Positions 7,962 to 17,002 of a stretch of 26,575 nt of DNA are shown here, piece after piece. Both the position numbers and the translations under genes were made by a program. The notes below the pieces were generated by a model. The model was not told the origin of the DNA. It ran no database searches and saw only the letters and a program-made list of their open reading frames with translations. Source of the DNA: CAYRZF01 sp964428805 (GTDB taxonomy: Bacteria; Methylomirabilota; Methylomirabilia; Rokubacteriales; CSP1-6); NCBI GenBank assembly GCA_964428805.1, contig CAYRZF010000022.1, forward strand, positions 1-26,575, written 5' to 3'. How positions within the stretch are numbered: position 1 is the stretch's first letter; each line of letters starts with the position of its first letter.

Positions 7962-8837
7962 TTAGAGTACGATCTCCGTGCCGATCCCTTCTCTGGTGAA
8001 GATCTCGAGCAGGATGGCGTGGGGAATGCGTCCATCAATGATGTGGCATTTCGCGGTGCCGCCTTCCAGAGCCTTCAAGGACGATTCCACCTTCGGAAGC
8101 ATCCCACCCCCGATCACGCCCGCTTTGATCAGACGCTCGGCGTCTTTCCGCGTGAGTGTCGAGAGCAATGCCCCGTCGTCTCCCTGGATCCCCTGCACGT
8201 CGGTGAGGTGGATGAGCTTTTCCGCGGCAAGCGCGGCGGCGAGGTCTCCCGCCACCAAGTCGGCATTGATATTGTATGTCTCTCCGGCCGAGCCCACGCC
8301 GGTCGGCGCGATGATCGGAATGAAGCCGTTCTCCTCCAGGAGTCGGATGGCCTGAGGGTTGATTTGTTCCACCTCTCCGACGAGTCCGATGTCCACCTCC
8401 TCACCCTCCGGGGTCCGATGGGCCAGGCGGCGCGCCCGGATGAGGTTGCCGTCTTTCCCTGACAGGCCGACCGCCTTGCCGCCGAGGTGGTTGATCAGGC
8501 CGACGATCTCCTTATTGATCTTGCCGACGAGGACCATCTCCACGATCTCCACGGTCTCTTCGTCGGTGACACGCATGCCACCCAGAAACCGGGGCTCCTT
8601 CCCCAGCCGCTTCATCAGGGCGCCGATCTGGGGGCCTCCGCCGTGGACGATGACCGGGTTGATCCCCACGAACCTGAGCAGGATCACGTCCAGGGCGAAC
8701 GATTCCTTCAGGTCGGCCTGCTCCATGGCGGCACCGCCATACTTGATGACGAGGGTCTTGCCCTGAAAGGCCCGGATGTACGGCAGGGCTTCCATCAGGA
8801 TTTCGGCCCGCTGGATCATGGCCGCCATGTCTTGCAT
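7962..8837 (-). CDS. argB: Acetylglutamate kinase
   Basis: The product (291 aa) would phosphorylate N-acetylglutamate. It carries the amino-acid kinase features VIKYGGAAM (30-38, Lys32), VHGGGPQIG and GLSGKDGNLI, then NINADLVAGDLAAAL and VIGGGMLPKV. The extended N-terminal helix (MQDMAAMIQRAEILMEALPYIRAF) is the type found in hexameric, arginine-inhibited enzymes, so feedback control by arginine is likely by family analogy. The ATG follows GGTGA at good spacing. A perfect hairpin (8849-8867) separates it from hslU. Confidence 0.96.
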   Translation of the reverse strand: MQDMAAMIQRAEILMEALPYIRAFQGKTLVIKYGGAAMEQADLKESFALDVILLRFVGINPVIVHGGGPQIGALMKRLGKEPRFLGGMRVTDEETVEIVEMVLVGKINKEIVGLINHLGGKAVGLSGKDGNLIRARRLAHRTPEGEEVDIGLVGEVEQINPQAIRLLEENGFIPIIAPTGVGSAGETYNINADLVAGDLAAALAAEKLIHLTDVQGIQGDDGALLSTLTRKDAERLIKAGVIGGGMLPKVESSLKALEGGTAKCHIIDGRIPHAILLEIFTREGIGTEIVL

Positions 8838-8848
8838 CTGTATTCACC

Positions 8849-8867
8849 CTGGGGGCTTTGCCCCCAG
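8849..8867 (-). repeat. Perfect 8-bp hairpin between hslU and argB
   Basis: On the minus strand CTGGGGGCAAAGCCCCCAG forms an eight-pair stem with an AAA loop. It begins one base after the hslU TAA and ends just before the argB ribosome-binding site. No T-run follows, so it is not a standard terminator. It shares its core GGGCAAAGCCC with the hairpin at 26539-26557 in front of actB. Confidence 0.65.
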
Positions 8868-8868
8868 C

Positions 8869-10241
<1,373 letters not shown>

Positions 10242-10245
<4 letters not shown>

Positions 10246-10781
10246 AGCTCTTCAACCGTGATCTGGTCGTTGGTGTAGACGCAGATGCCCGCCGCGATCC
10301 GCATGGCTTCCTCAACGATCTGCTTGGCGTCCAGGTCCGAATGGGTCATCAACGCCCGGGCGGCAGCCAGCGCGAATGGGCCGCCCGAGCCAATGCCGAT
10401 CACGCCATCGTCCGGCTCGATGAGCTCGCCGGTCCCCGAGATGATAAACGAATGCTCATTGTCCGCCACGGCCAGTAGGGCCTCGAGCCGCCGCAGAATC
10501 CGATTGGTCCGCCAGTCCTTGGCCAGCTCCACGGCGGCTCGCGACAGGTTTCCGCGGTACTCTTCGAGCTTCGCCTCGAACTTCTCAAACAGCGTGAAGG
10601 CATCGGCGGCAGTTCCCGCAAACCCGGCAAGGACGCGGTCGTGATACAGTTTCCGCACCTTTCGGGCCCCGGCCTTGACGATGGTCGGCCCGATGGACAC
10701 CTGGCCGTCCCCGGCGAGCGCCACCCTTCCCTTGTGGCGGACGGAAAGCACCGTCGTCCCCCGGATGGCGGGCGTGTTCAC
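10242..10781 (-). CDS. hslV: ATP-dependent protease peptidase subunit HslV (ClpQ)
   Basis: This is the N-terminal-threonine peptidase of the HslUV complex (179 aa). The catalytic threonine is Thr9 in TTVLSVRHKG, after an eight-residue propeptide MNTPAIRG, longer than the single Met of the E. coli protein. GDGQVSIG and the C-terminal family blocks are intact. The start is GTG at 10781 and overlaps the xerC stop by 4 bp (GTGA). Confidence 0.97.
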
Positions 10782-11734
10782 GTCCGGCCTCCCGACTTTC
10801 CTATTCCGCCGGGGGAGGTCCCGGAGGGCGACCCACCGTCGGTGGGTACCCCGACCCCCTCCGGATGAGCCCGCGGGTGAGCGGCGTCGTACACCTTCAT
10901 CAGGTGATCGGCGCTCACGTGCGTGTAGCGCTGCGTCGTCGAGAGCCTGCTGTGGCCAAGCAGGTCCTGGATGAGTCGGAGATCTGCCCCGGCGTCGAGC
11001 ATATGGGTCGCAAAGGTATGCCGGAGCGTGTGCGGGGTTACCCGTCGCGTGAGCCCGGCGGCTCGCGCGCGCGCTTTGACGATCCGGTGGACGCTCCTCG
11101 GCGTGAGCCTCCCGCCCTGAAGATTCTGAAAGAGCGGGCCATCCTCCTCCCCCCGCAGGGCCAGGTAGGCGTCCAGGGCGGCCAGAGCGGCATCACCCAC
11201 CGGCACGATGCGTTCCTTATTCCCCTTCCCCCGCACCCGGGCTGTCCCCTGGGACCGATCCAGCTCGGCCAGATCCAGGCCGCAGAGCTCGGCCACCCGG
11301 GCTCCGGTGGCGTAGAGAAGCTCGAGGATCGCCTGGTCACGCCTCTGGCTCATTGACACCGAAGATGGTCGGTCGAGAAGGGCATGGGCCTCGTCCACGG
11401 GCAGGAAGGAGGCGAGCTTCTTCGGGAGTCGCGGTGCCCTCACTTCGCGCGCCGGATTCTTCCCGATCCGGCCCCGACGAGTCAGGAAGGACAAACAGCT
11501 CCGGATGGCCGCCAGCTTGCGCGCGATCGAGGCCCGCGAGAGCCCGCTGCTGTAAAGCCGAGCCAAATATTGGCGCAGCAGCCTTGCGTCCACGTGCTCG
11601 ATTCGCGTGACCCTCCGGGCGGCCAGGAAGCGGTGAAACTGATCGAGATCTGTCCTATAGCTGCGAATGGTGTGGGCCGACGCTCCCCGCTCGACGGTCT
11701 GATACCGAAGGAACATTTGGACCGGATCAGTCAT
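10778..11734 (-). CDS. xerC: Tyrosine recombinase XerC
   Basis: This site-specific recombinase (318 aa) would act with a partner at the chromosomal dif site to resolve dimers. The SAM-like N-terminal domain spans about 1-95. Catalytic residues are Arg146 (TGARVAEL), Lys170 (RGKGNKER), His235 and Arg238 (HTLRH), His261 (LGHS) and Tyr270 (TQRYTHV). I chose the ATG at 11734, which overlaps the topA stop as ATGA; the frame stays open to 11851 but inside topA. Residues 291-318, rich in Gly, Pro and Ser, form a tail beyond the usual end of the family and are encoded largely by a palindromic element (10821-10864). Confidence 0.95.
   Translation of the reverse strand: MTDPVQMFLRYQTVERGASAHTIRSYRTDLDQFHRFLAARRVTRIEHVDARLLRQYLARLYSSGLSRASIARKLAAIRSCLSFLTRRGRIGKNPAREVRAPRLPKKLASFLPVDEAHALLDRPSSVSMSQRRDQAILELLYATGARVAELCGLDLAELDRSQGTARVRGKGNKERIVPVGDAALAALDAYLALRGEEDGPLFQNLQGGRLTPRSVHRIVKARARAAGLTRRVTPHTLRHTFATHMLDAGADLRLIQDLLGHSRLSTTQRYTHVSADHLMKVYDAAHPRAHPEGVGVPTDGGSPSGTSPGGIGKSGGRT
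10821..10864 (-). repeat. Compound palindromic element in the 3' end of xerC
   Basis: Two nested stems are present. The outer arms CCGGAGGG (10821-10828) and CCCTCCGG (10857-10864) pair perfectly over eight bases. The inner arms ACCCACC (10831-10837) and GGTGGGT (10841-10847) pair over seven around a GTC loop. The element encodes most of the unusual XerC tail (about residues 291-304), in frame. Its outer arm resembles the hairpin at 1287-1312, suggesting a dispersed palindrome family. Confidence 0.6.
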
Positions 11735-13977
11735 CCCTCGGCGACCTCCGACTTCTGGGCATAGTCGCATCCATCTCGCACGCACTGACGCACGGGCCTC
11801 TTTCCGCGGGCGTACCGCTCCACGAGGAACGGCGCCCCGCACCTGGGGCACGGCTCAGGGATCGGCCTCTGCCACAGGATGAACTTGCACCGGGGGTAGT
11901 TGGAGCACGCGTAGTAGGCCTTGCCGCGGCGGGAGCGTCGCTCGACGAGCTGGCCGCCGCACCCGTCCTCAGGACAGGCGATCCCCGTGGTCAATGGTTT
12001 GGTGTTCTTGCAGTCGGGGTAACCCTGGCAGGCCATGAATTTCCCGTACCGCCCCTCCTTGATGACCATGGGCTTTCCGCACTGCTCGCAGATTTGACCC
12101 GGGACGACCTCCGCGGTCCGGCCGCGGCCGTTGCCGCTTCCATCCTGCGTGTATTTGCAATCCGGGTAACCGGAGCAAGCCAGGAATTTCCCGTACCGTC
12201 CCCAGCGCTCCAAAAGCGGACTCCCGCACTGGGGGCAGGCCTGGTCGGTGGCGCCCGGCTCATGCTTTCCGGCCTCCTTCAGTTCTTTCTCAAACCGCTT
12301 GTAGAAGCGCTGGATCGTGGTGATCCAGGAGGCGTCCCCGTCCTCGATTTTGTCGAGGTCCTCCTCCAGCTGCGCCGTAAACTCGACGTCCATGATCCCC
12401 GGAAAGAGGGGGACCAGGAAGTCGTTCACGTGCAGACCGAGCTCCGTGGGATACAACGTCCCCTTCTCGCGCTTGACGTATCCGCGTTCCTGAATCGTGC
12501 TCATGATCTGTGCGTAGGTCGACGGCCGGCCGATTCCACGCTCCTCGAGAAGCTTGACGAGCGACGCCTCGGTGTAGCGCGGCGGCGGCTGGGTGAAGTG
12601 CTGCCGGGGGTCGAGCCCCAGCAGCGTCAGCTCCTCGCCAACCGTCAGAGTCGGGACGACGGCTTCGCTTTCGTCCTCAGCGGCGGAGTTGGACTCCTCC
12701 CGGCTCTCGACGTACACCGCCATGAACCCCTGGAACCGCAGCGTGGACCCCTGAGCCCGAAAGAGGCAGTCGTCCGCCTGGATCTCCGCGGCCACCGTGT
12801 CGTAGATCGCGGGCAGCATCTGGCTCGCGAGGAAGCGTTCCCAGATCAGGCGGTACAGGGCGAGCTGATCCTTCGTGAGGAACCTTGCCAGGGCTTTGGG
12901 CTCTCTTCCCACGTCCGAAGGCCGGACCGCCTCGTGCGCCTCCTGGGCGCTCTTTTTGGATCGGTACACCGGAGCTGAATCCGGGATATAGTTGGTGCCC
13001 AGGCGCGCGCTGATCCACTGCCTCGCTTCGGCCTGCGCCTCGCGGGCGACCCGCACCGAATCGGTTCGCATGTACGTGATGAGACCGACCGAACCTTCGG
13101 CGCCGAGCTCGATGCCCTCGTAGAGTTGCTGGGCCAGCATCATCGTCTTTTTTGCGCTGAAGTGGAGTTTGCGCCCGGCTTCCTGCTGAAGCGTCGAGGT
13201 GATGAACGGAGGCGCCGGGTTCCGCCTGCGCTCACCCCGATTGACCGCCCCGACTGTCCATCGCCGTCCCTGGAGGAGAGCCAGGATGGTCTGGACGTCG
13301 GCCTCGCTTGAAAGGTCGGCCTTGTTGCCCCGCACTTCCTTGAGGGTGGCAACGAACTCTGGGGGGTTCTGACCGCGAAGCCTCGCGTGGAGGCTCCAGT
13401 ACTCGACAGAGACGAACGCCTGAATTTCCCGCTCTCGGTCCGCGATCAGCCGGACAGTGACGGACTGCACGCGCCCCGCGGAAAGGCCGCGCTGGACCTT
13501 CTTCCAGAGAAGCGGCGAGAGGTTATACCCGACGAGACGGTCTAGAACTCGGCGCGCCTGCTGGGCATCCACCTTTTTCTGGTCGATCCGACCCGGGTTC
13601 TCGAACGCGGCCTTGATCGCCCTGGCCGTGATCTCGTTGAACATCACCCGGTACACCTTCCGTCCATTCACCCCGAGCTCGTGAGCGAGATGCCATCCGA
13701 TGGCTTCCCCTTCTCGGTCCGGGTCGGTGGCGACGTAAAGCGCATCCGCCTTCTCGGCCGCCTTCTTCAACTCGTCCAGCACCTTGCGCTTTGCGGGAAG
13801 AACTCGGTACTCGGGCTTGAATCCCTTCTTCACGTCCACGCCAAGTCTCGACTTGGGCAGATCGCGGATATGTCCCATCGAAGCCTTGACGATGTACTTC
13901 GAGTCCAGATATTTCTGGATCGTCTTCACCTTTGTCGGAGACTCGACCACAACCAGGGACCGTTTTGCCACCGCCAT
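11731..13977 (-). CDS. topA: DNA topoisomerase I (type IA)
   Basis: This enzyme (748 aa) relaxes negative supercoils. The TOPRIM domain carries VVESP (10-14) and DPDREGE (85-91), and the catalytic tyrosine is Tyr302 in GLITYMRTDS. The C-terminal region holds four zinc-ribbon-like repeats starting near CPQCG, CEQCG, CPEDGCGG and CPRCG; the last has a less regular second Cys pair. The ATG at 13977 follows the dprA stop by 10 bp. The order dprA-topA-xerC-hslVU is a common conserved string. Confidence 0.97.
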   Translation of the reverse strand: MAVAKRSLVVVESPTKVKTIQKYLDSKYIVKASMGHIRDLPKSRLGVDVKKGFKPEYRVLPAKRKVLDELKKAAEKADALYVATDPDREGEAIGWHLAHELGVNGRKVYRVMFNEITARAIKAAFENPGRIDQKKVDAQQARRVLDRLVGYNLSPLLWKKVQRGLSAGRVQSVTVRLIADREREIQAFVSVEYWSLHARLRGQNPPEFVATLKEVRGNKADLSSEADVQTILALLQGRRWTVGAVNRGERRRNPAPPFITSTLQQEAGRKLHFSAKKTMMLAQQLYEGIELGAEGSVGLITYMRTDSVRVAREAQAEARQWISARLGTNYIPDSAPVYRSKKSAQEAHEAVRPSDVGREPKALARFLTKDQLALYRLIWERFLASQMLPAIYDTVAAEIQADDCLFRAQGSTLRFQGFMAVYVESREESNSAAEDESEAVVPTLTVGEELTLLGLDPRQHFTQPPPRYTEASLVKLLEERGIGRPSTYAQIMSTIQERGYVKREKGTLYPTELGLHVNDFLVPLFPGIMDVEFTAQLEEDLDKIEDGDASWITTIQRFYKRFEKELKEAGKHEPGATDQACPQCGSPLLERWGRYGKFLACSGYPDCKYTQDGSGNGRGRTAEVVPGQICEQCGKPMVIKEGRYGKFMACQGYPDCKNTKPLTTGIACPEDGCGGQLVERRSRRGKAYYACSNYPRCKFILWQRPIPEPCPRCGAPFLVERYARGKRPVRQCVRDGCDYAQKSEVAEG

Positions 13978-13987
13978 CTCCGTGACG

Positions 13988-14995
13988 CTACGTGAACTGA
14001 CACTTCAGGTAACGCTGACCCGGGAGTTGCCGCACCCAGCCCTTTAGCTCCAGAGTGAGGAGGAGGGCCGCCGTCCGGCTGGAGGAAACGCCGCTCCGCG
14101 CGATCAACCGATCGATGTGAACGGGCTCGCCGCCGACGAGGCTCAGCAGTCGCCCCTCATCGGCGTCGAGCACGGGCTCGGGCGCCGGCGCGGTCGCCGG
14201 TTCCTTTAGGCAGCGTCGCCACGTCTCGGGCAACTCCGCGATCACATCCTCCCATCCATGCACCAGTTTAGCACCATCCTGGATCAGGCGGTTGGTGCCT
14301 CGACTCATCTCCGACGTAATCGGACCCGGCACGGCGAAGACTTCGCGGCCGAGTTCCCCTGCGTACCTCGCCGTGATCAGGGCACCGGACGTTTCGGCCG
14401 CCTCCACGACGATCGTTCCGAGCGCAAGCCCCGAGATCGTGCGGTTTCGCACCGGGAAGTGTCCCGCCAGCGCGGGCGTGCTCATGGGGAACTGCGACAC
14501 CAGCGCGCCCCGCTCGAGAACGTCCGGCACGAGCCTCCGGTTCTCGGACGGATAGATGACGTCCACCCCTGATCCGAGAACGGCGATCGTCCGCCCGCCG
14601 GCGGCCAACGCCCCGCGGTGGGCCGCAGTGTCAATGCCGCGGGCGAGTCCACTGACGATCGTCACGCCCCGGCCGGCCAACTCGGAGGCCAGACGCTCGG
14701 CGACCCCGAGGCCGTACGGCGTGGCATGGCGCGATCCCACGATCGCCAGCGCGAAGGCATCGTCCTCCCGGATCTCGCCGCGGACCAAAAGAAACGGCGG
14801 TGGAGACGGAATAACCCTGAGCGCCGCCGGATAGGCGTCGTCGCGCGAAAGGATCAGCCGTGCGTCGGTTCGGCCGGCCAGTTCGCGTTGCTCCGTGGCA
14901 GCGGCCTCGATGCTCCACGTCGTGTCGGGCCGCCCGCTCAACGGCAAGGCGGAAGCGACCGCGGCCCATCGTGTTCGCTCGTCCTGTTCATTCAT
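13988..14995 (-). CDS. dprA: DNA-processing protein DprA
   Basis: The product (about 335 aa) binds incoming single-stranded DNA and loads RecA in transformable bacteria; the gene is also widespread in bacteria not known to be competent. The Rossmann-like core shows LAIVGSRHATPYG (83-95), VSGLARGIDTAAHRGAL (114-130) and GSGVDVIYPSENRRL. A winged-helix domain occupies roughly the last 70 residues. I chose the ATG at 14995, with GGGA 9 bases upstream; ATG 15013 and GTG 15016 are in frame but would leave almost no leader after the promoter at 15029-15056. It heads the long run to comB. Confidence 0.93.
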   Translation of the reverse strand: MNEQDERTRWAAVASALPLSGRPDTTWSIEAAATEQRELAGRTDARLILSRDDAYPAALRVIPSPPPFLLVRGEIREDDAFALAIVGSRHATPYGLGVAERLASELAGRGVTIVSGLARGIDTAAHRGALAAGGRTIAVLGSGVDVIYPSENRRLVPDVLERGALVSQFPMSTPALAGHFPVRNRTISGLALGTIVVEAAETSGALITARYAGELGREVFAVPGPITSEMSRGTNRLIQDGAKLVHGWEDVIAELPETWRRCLKEPATAPAPEPVLDADEGRLLSLVGGEPVHIDRLIARSGVSSSRTAALLLTLELKGWVRQLPGQRYLKCQFT

Positions 14996-15028
14996 GTCGA
15001 AAAATCCCGACATCACCGAATGTGTCCA

Positions 15029-15056
15029 AGTATACCGGAGCGTCTGGATGCGTCAA
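15029..15056 (-). promoter_or_regulatory. sigma-70 promoter upstream of dprA
   Basis: On the minus strand, -35 TTGACG (15051-15056) and -10 TATACT (15029-15034) are each five of six to consensus, with a 16-bp spacer. Initiation would be near 15022. No other comparably strong promoter was noticed between here and comB, so the dprA-to-comB run may be largely one transcript with possible internal starts. Confidence 0.82.
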
Positions 15057-15100
15057 GATTCGGCGGACCCGCGACAGCGCCGCCGCGCCCCGGAAAGGGC

Positions 15101-15907
15101 TTAGCGTGTGCGGCGGACGGGAACGGGGCGCGCCTCGATCAGGCCACGCGCCTGCCGGGCCGCGTCGCTGTCTGGATACGCCTGGACGAGCTGCTGCCAG
15201 GCCTCGCGAGCACGGCCAGATTCGTTGAGGGCACGGAAACAGAGGCCGATCTTGAGGAGGGCGTCTGCGGCCTTGCCGCCCTTCGAGTTCAGATTTGAAA
15301 CCCTTTGGTACTCGACGAGCGCTTGTCGGTAATCGCGCTGAAGATAGTAGGCCTCGCCGATCCAGAACTGGGCGTTGGCCACCAGCGAGTGCTGAGGATA
15401 GCGCGCGACGAAGTCCGTAAACTCGAGGACCGCCTGCCCGTGCTCGCGCGCCCGAAAGTTCGCGAGGGCCGAGGCATAGAGCTGCTCCGCCGGTCCCGAG
15501 CGCGTTGGACGCTCCGGCTCTGCCGGCTTCTCCGGGGGCGAGGCCGCTGTGGCCCGGCGGACGAGCTCATGGGACAGTCCGTCGAGTGAGTTGCGGATCC
15601 CCCGGACCGCCTGGTCGGTCTCCGTCAGCCGGGTCTCGACGCGCTCCACCTTCTCGGCCGTTCCCTTCTCAGCCTGCGTGATCATTGCCACTTGGCTGTC
15701 GAGACCCTTGAGCTCGCCCACCGTCTTGGCGACCTCGAGACCGGATGATTCCTGCAGCTTCCGCAGCTCTTCCACCTGCTCCCTCATCGCGGCGACCCGG
15801 GAGCGTAGTTCCGACACGCTCCCGCGGCTGGCACACCCACCCAGAGCCAAGAGGACGGCCGCGCCACCAATCAAAGCGCCGCAGCGTGCCAGTGAAAGGA
15901 CCGTCAT
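15101..15907 (-). CDS. CpoB/YbgF-like TPR lipoprotein
   Basis: The protein (268 aa) starts with a lipoprotein signal ending LALGGC (Cys25). A predicted coiled coil with heptad-like Leu/Val spacing follows (about 30-110). After a Pro-rich linker (about 120-135) comes a TPR domain with the blocks LYASALANFRAREHGQAV, NAQFWIGEAYYLQRDYRQAL and ALLKIGLCFRAL, as in YbgF/CpoB. CpoB coordinates outer-membrane constriction with peptidoglycan synthesis through Tol and PBP1B; a periplasmic, lipid-anchored role is inferred. I chose ATG 15907, which has AGGAG at 8 bases; GTG 15913 is too close to it. No tol-pal gene is adjacent, so the exact partner is unknown. Confidence 0.82.
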   Translation of the reverse strand: MTVLSLARCGALIGGAAVLLALGGCASRGSVSELRSRVAAMREQVEELRKLQESSGLEVAKTVGELKGLDSQVAMITQAEKGTAEKVERVETRLTETDQAVRGIRNSLDGLSHELVRRATAASPPEKPAEPERPTRSGPAEQLYASALANFRAREHGQAVLEFTDFVARYPQHSLVANAQFWIGEAYYLQRDYRQALVEYQRVSNLNSKGGKAADALLKIGLCFRALNESGRAREAWQQLVQAYPDSDAARQARGLIEARPVPVRRTR

Positions 15908-15930
15908 CTCCACGACTCCTTAGAGGTCGC

Positions 15931-15960
15931 ACCGTAGCACAGCGTTTCAAAAAAAGTCAA
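15931..15960 (-). promoter_or_regulatory. Probable promoter of the CpoB-like gene
   Basis: On the minus strand TTGACT (15955-15960) is followed after 18 bp by TACGGT (15931-15936), preceded by TGC, which gives an extended -10. The -10 box itself is weak. It lies in the 72-bp divergent gap between this gene and the plus-strand transporter; I see no convincing promoter for the latter in the same gap. Confidence 0.5.
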
Positions 15961-15985
15961 GAAATTTGGCGGAGTTTTCGGTAGG

Positions 15986-16990
15986 ATGCCGCCGATGGAC
16001 GAGATTTCCTGGCCCTTTTACGCCTCAGCGGTGCTCACCGGGCTCGCCTTCGGGTACGTCACCCAGCGCGGCGGCTTCTGCCTCACACGGGCGGTGTCCA
16101 ACCTCTATATCATGGGCGACGCCACGATCGTGCGCGCGTACCTCTTCGCCCTCCTGGTGGCGACCATCGGCACTCATCTCTTGCTGGCCGCGGGGTTGGC
16201 GCAGATCCCGATTCGCCCGTTTCACTGGCTCTCCAATCTTCTGGGAGGTCTCCTGTTTGGCGTTGGAATGATTCTCTCTGGCGGGTGCTCCGGAAGCACC
16301 TGGTATCGAGTCGGCGAGGGAGCGGTGGGAGCCTGGGTGGTGCTCATGGGGTTTGCCATGGGCGCCACCACCGTGAGCGTCGGGATTCTCGCCCCAGTGC
16401 GTAGAATCCTTCAGGGTCCCGCTGTCACCGTTGAGGGCAGCTCACCGACTCTCGCAAACCTGCTCGGGGTCTCCCCCTGGATCGTCATCGTGGTGCTGGG
16501 CCTCGTGGTGGCGCTCTTCCTGCTGCGGGGAGCCGGCGAGCCCGAGCACGGAAAGTGGCGCTGGCCGATGACCGGCGGGCTGGTGGGTGTCCTGATCGCC
16601 GTGGGATGGTGGACGTCCACCTTCGGCGAAGTGCCCACGGGGATCACCTTTGCGATCAACACGGGCCAAGCTCTCACCTACCCCCTCGTCGGGTACCCGA
16701 ACCGGGTGAACTGGAGCATGCTCCTTCTGGTCGGCGTGCCGGTCGGGGCCTTCCTGGGAGCCTGGCAGTCGGGGGAGTTCAGGTGGAAGCTGCCGCCCGG
16801 GTGGAGCCTGGTCCAGCTCTTCGCGGGCGGGCTGATCATGGGGTCGGCCTCCATCCTCGCCGAAGGGTGCAACATCACCCAGGGGTTGACGAACTCGGCC
16901 ACATTAGCGGTGGGGAGCCTCGTCGCCTTTGGCGCCATGTGGGTCGGCGCCTACGCCGCCGTCTGGGCGATGTTCCTCAGAAAGGGGTAG
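15986..16990 (+). CDS. YeeE/YedE (TsuA-type) sulfur-compound transporter
   Basis: This polytopic membrane protein (334 aa) has two halves of the sulphur-transport (DUF395) fold. The three conserved cysteines used by the thiosulfate transporter TsuA for relay of the ion have counterparts: Cys32 in RGGFCLTRA, Cys101 in SGGCSGSTW and Cys295 in AEGCNITQG. Thiosulfate or a similar sulfur ion is therefore the likely substrate. It is the only plus-strand gene here and converges on the SoxYZ/propeller operon, whose stop is 12 bp away. The start may be ATG 15986 or ATG 15995; the latter has GGTAGG at a better distance. Confidence 0.88.
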   Translation: MPPMDEISWPFYASAVLTGLAFGYVTQRGGFCLTRAVSNLYIMGDATIVRAYLFALLVATIGTHLLLAAGLAQIPIRPFHWLSNLLGGLLFGVGMILSGGCSGSTWYRVGEGAVGAWVVLMGFAMGATTVSVGILAPVRRILQGPAVTVEGSSPTLANLLGVSPWIVIVVLGLVVALFLLRGAGEPEHGKWRWPMTGGLVGVLIAVGWWTSTFGEVPTGITFAINTGQALTYPLVGYPNRVNWSMLLLVGVPVGAFLGAWQSGEFRWKLPPGWSLVQLFAGGLIMGSASILAEGCNITQGLTNSATLAVGSLVAFGAMWVGAYAAVWAMFLRKG

Positions 16991-17002
16991 CCCCGGCCGC
17001 GA

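Noticed and set aside
11735..11851. Longer xerC reading from 11851
   Set aside because: Overlaps the topA zinc-ribbon coding sequence; ATG 11734 overlaps the topA stop in the usual ATGA manner.
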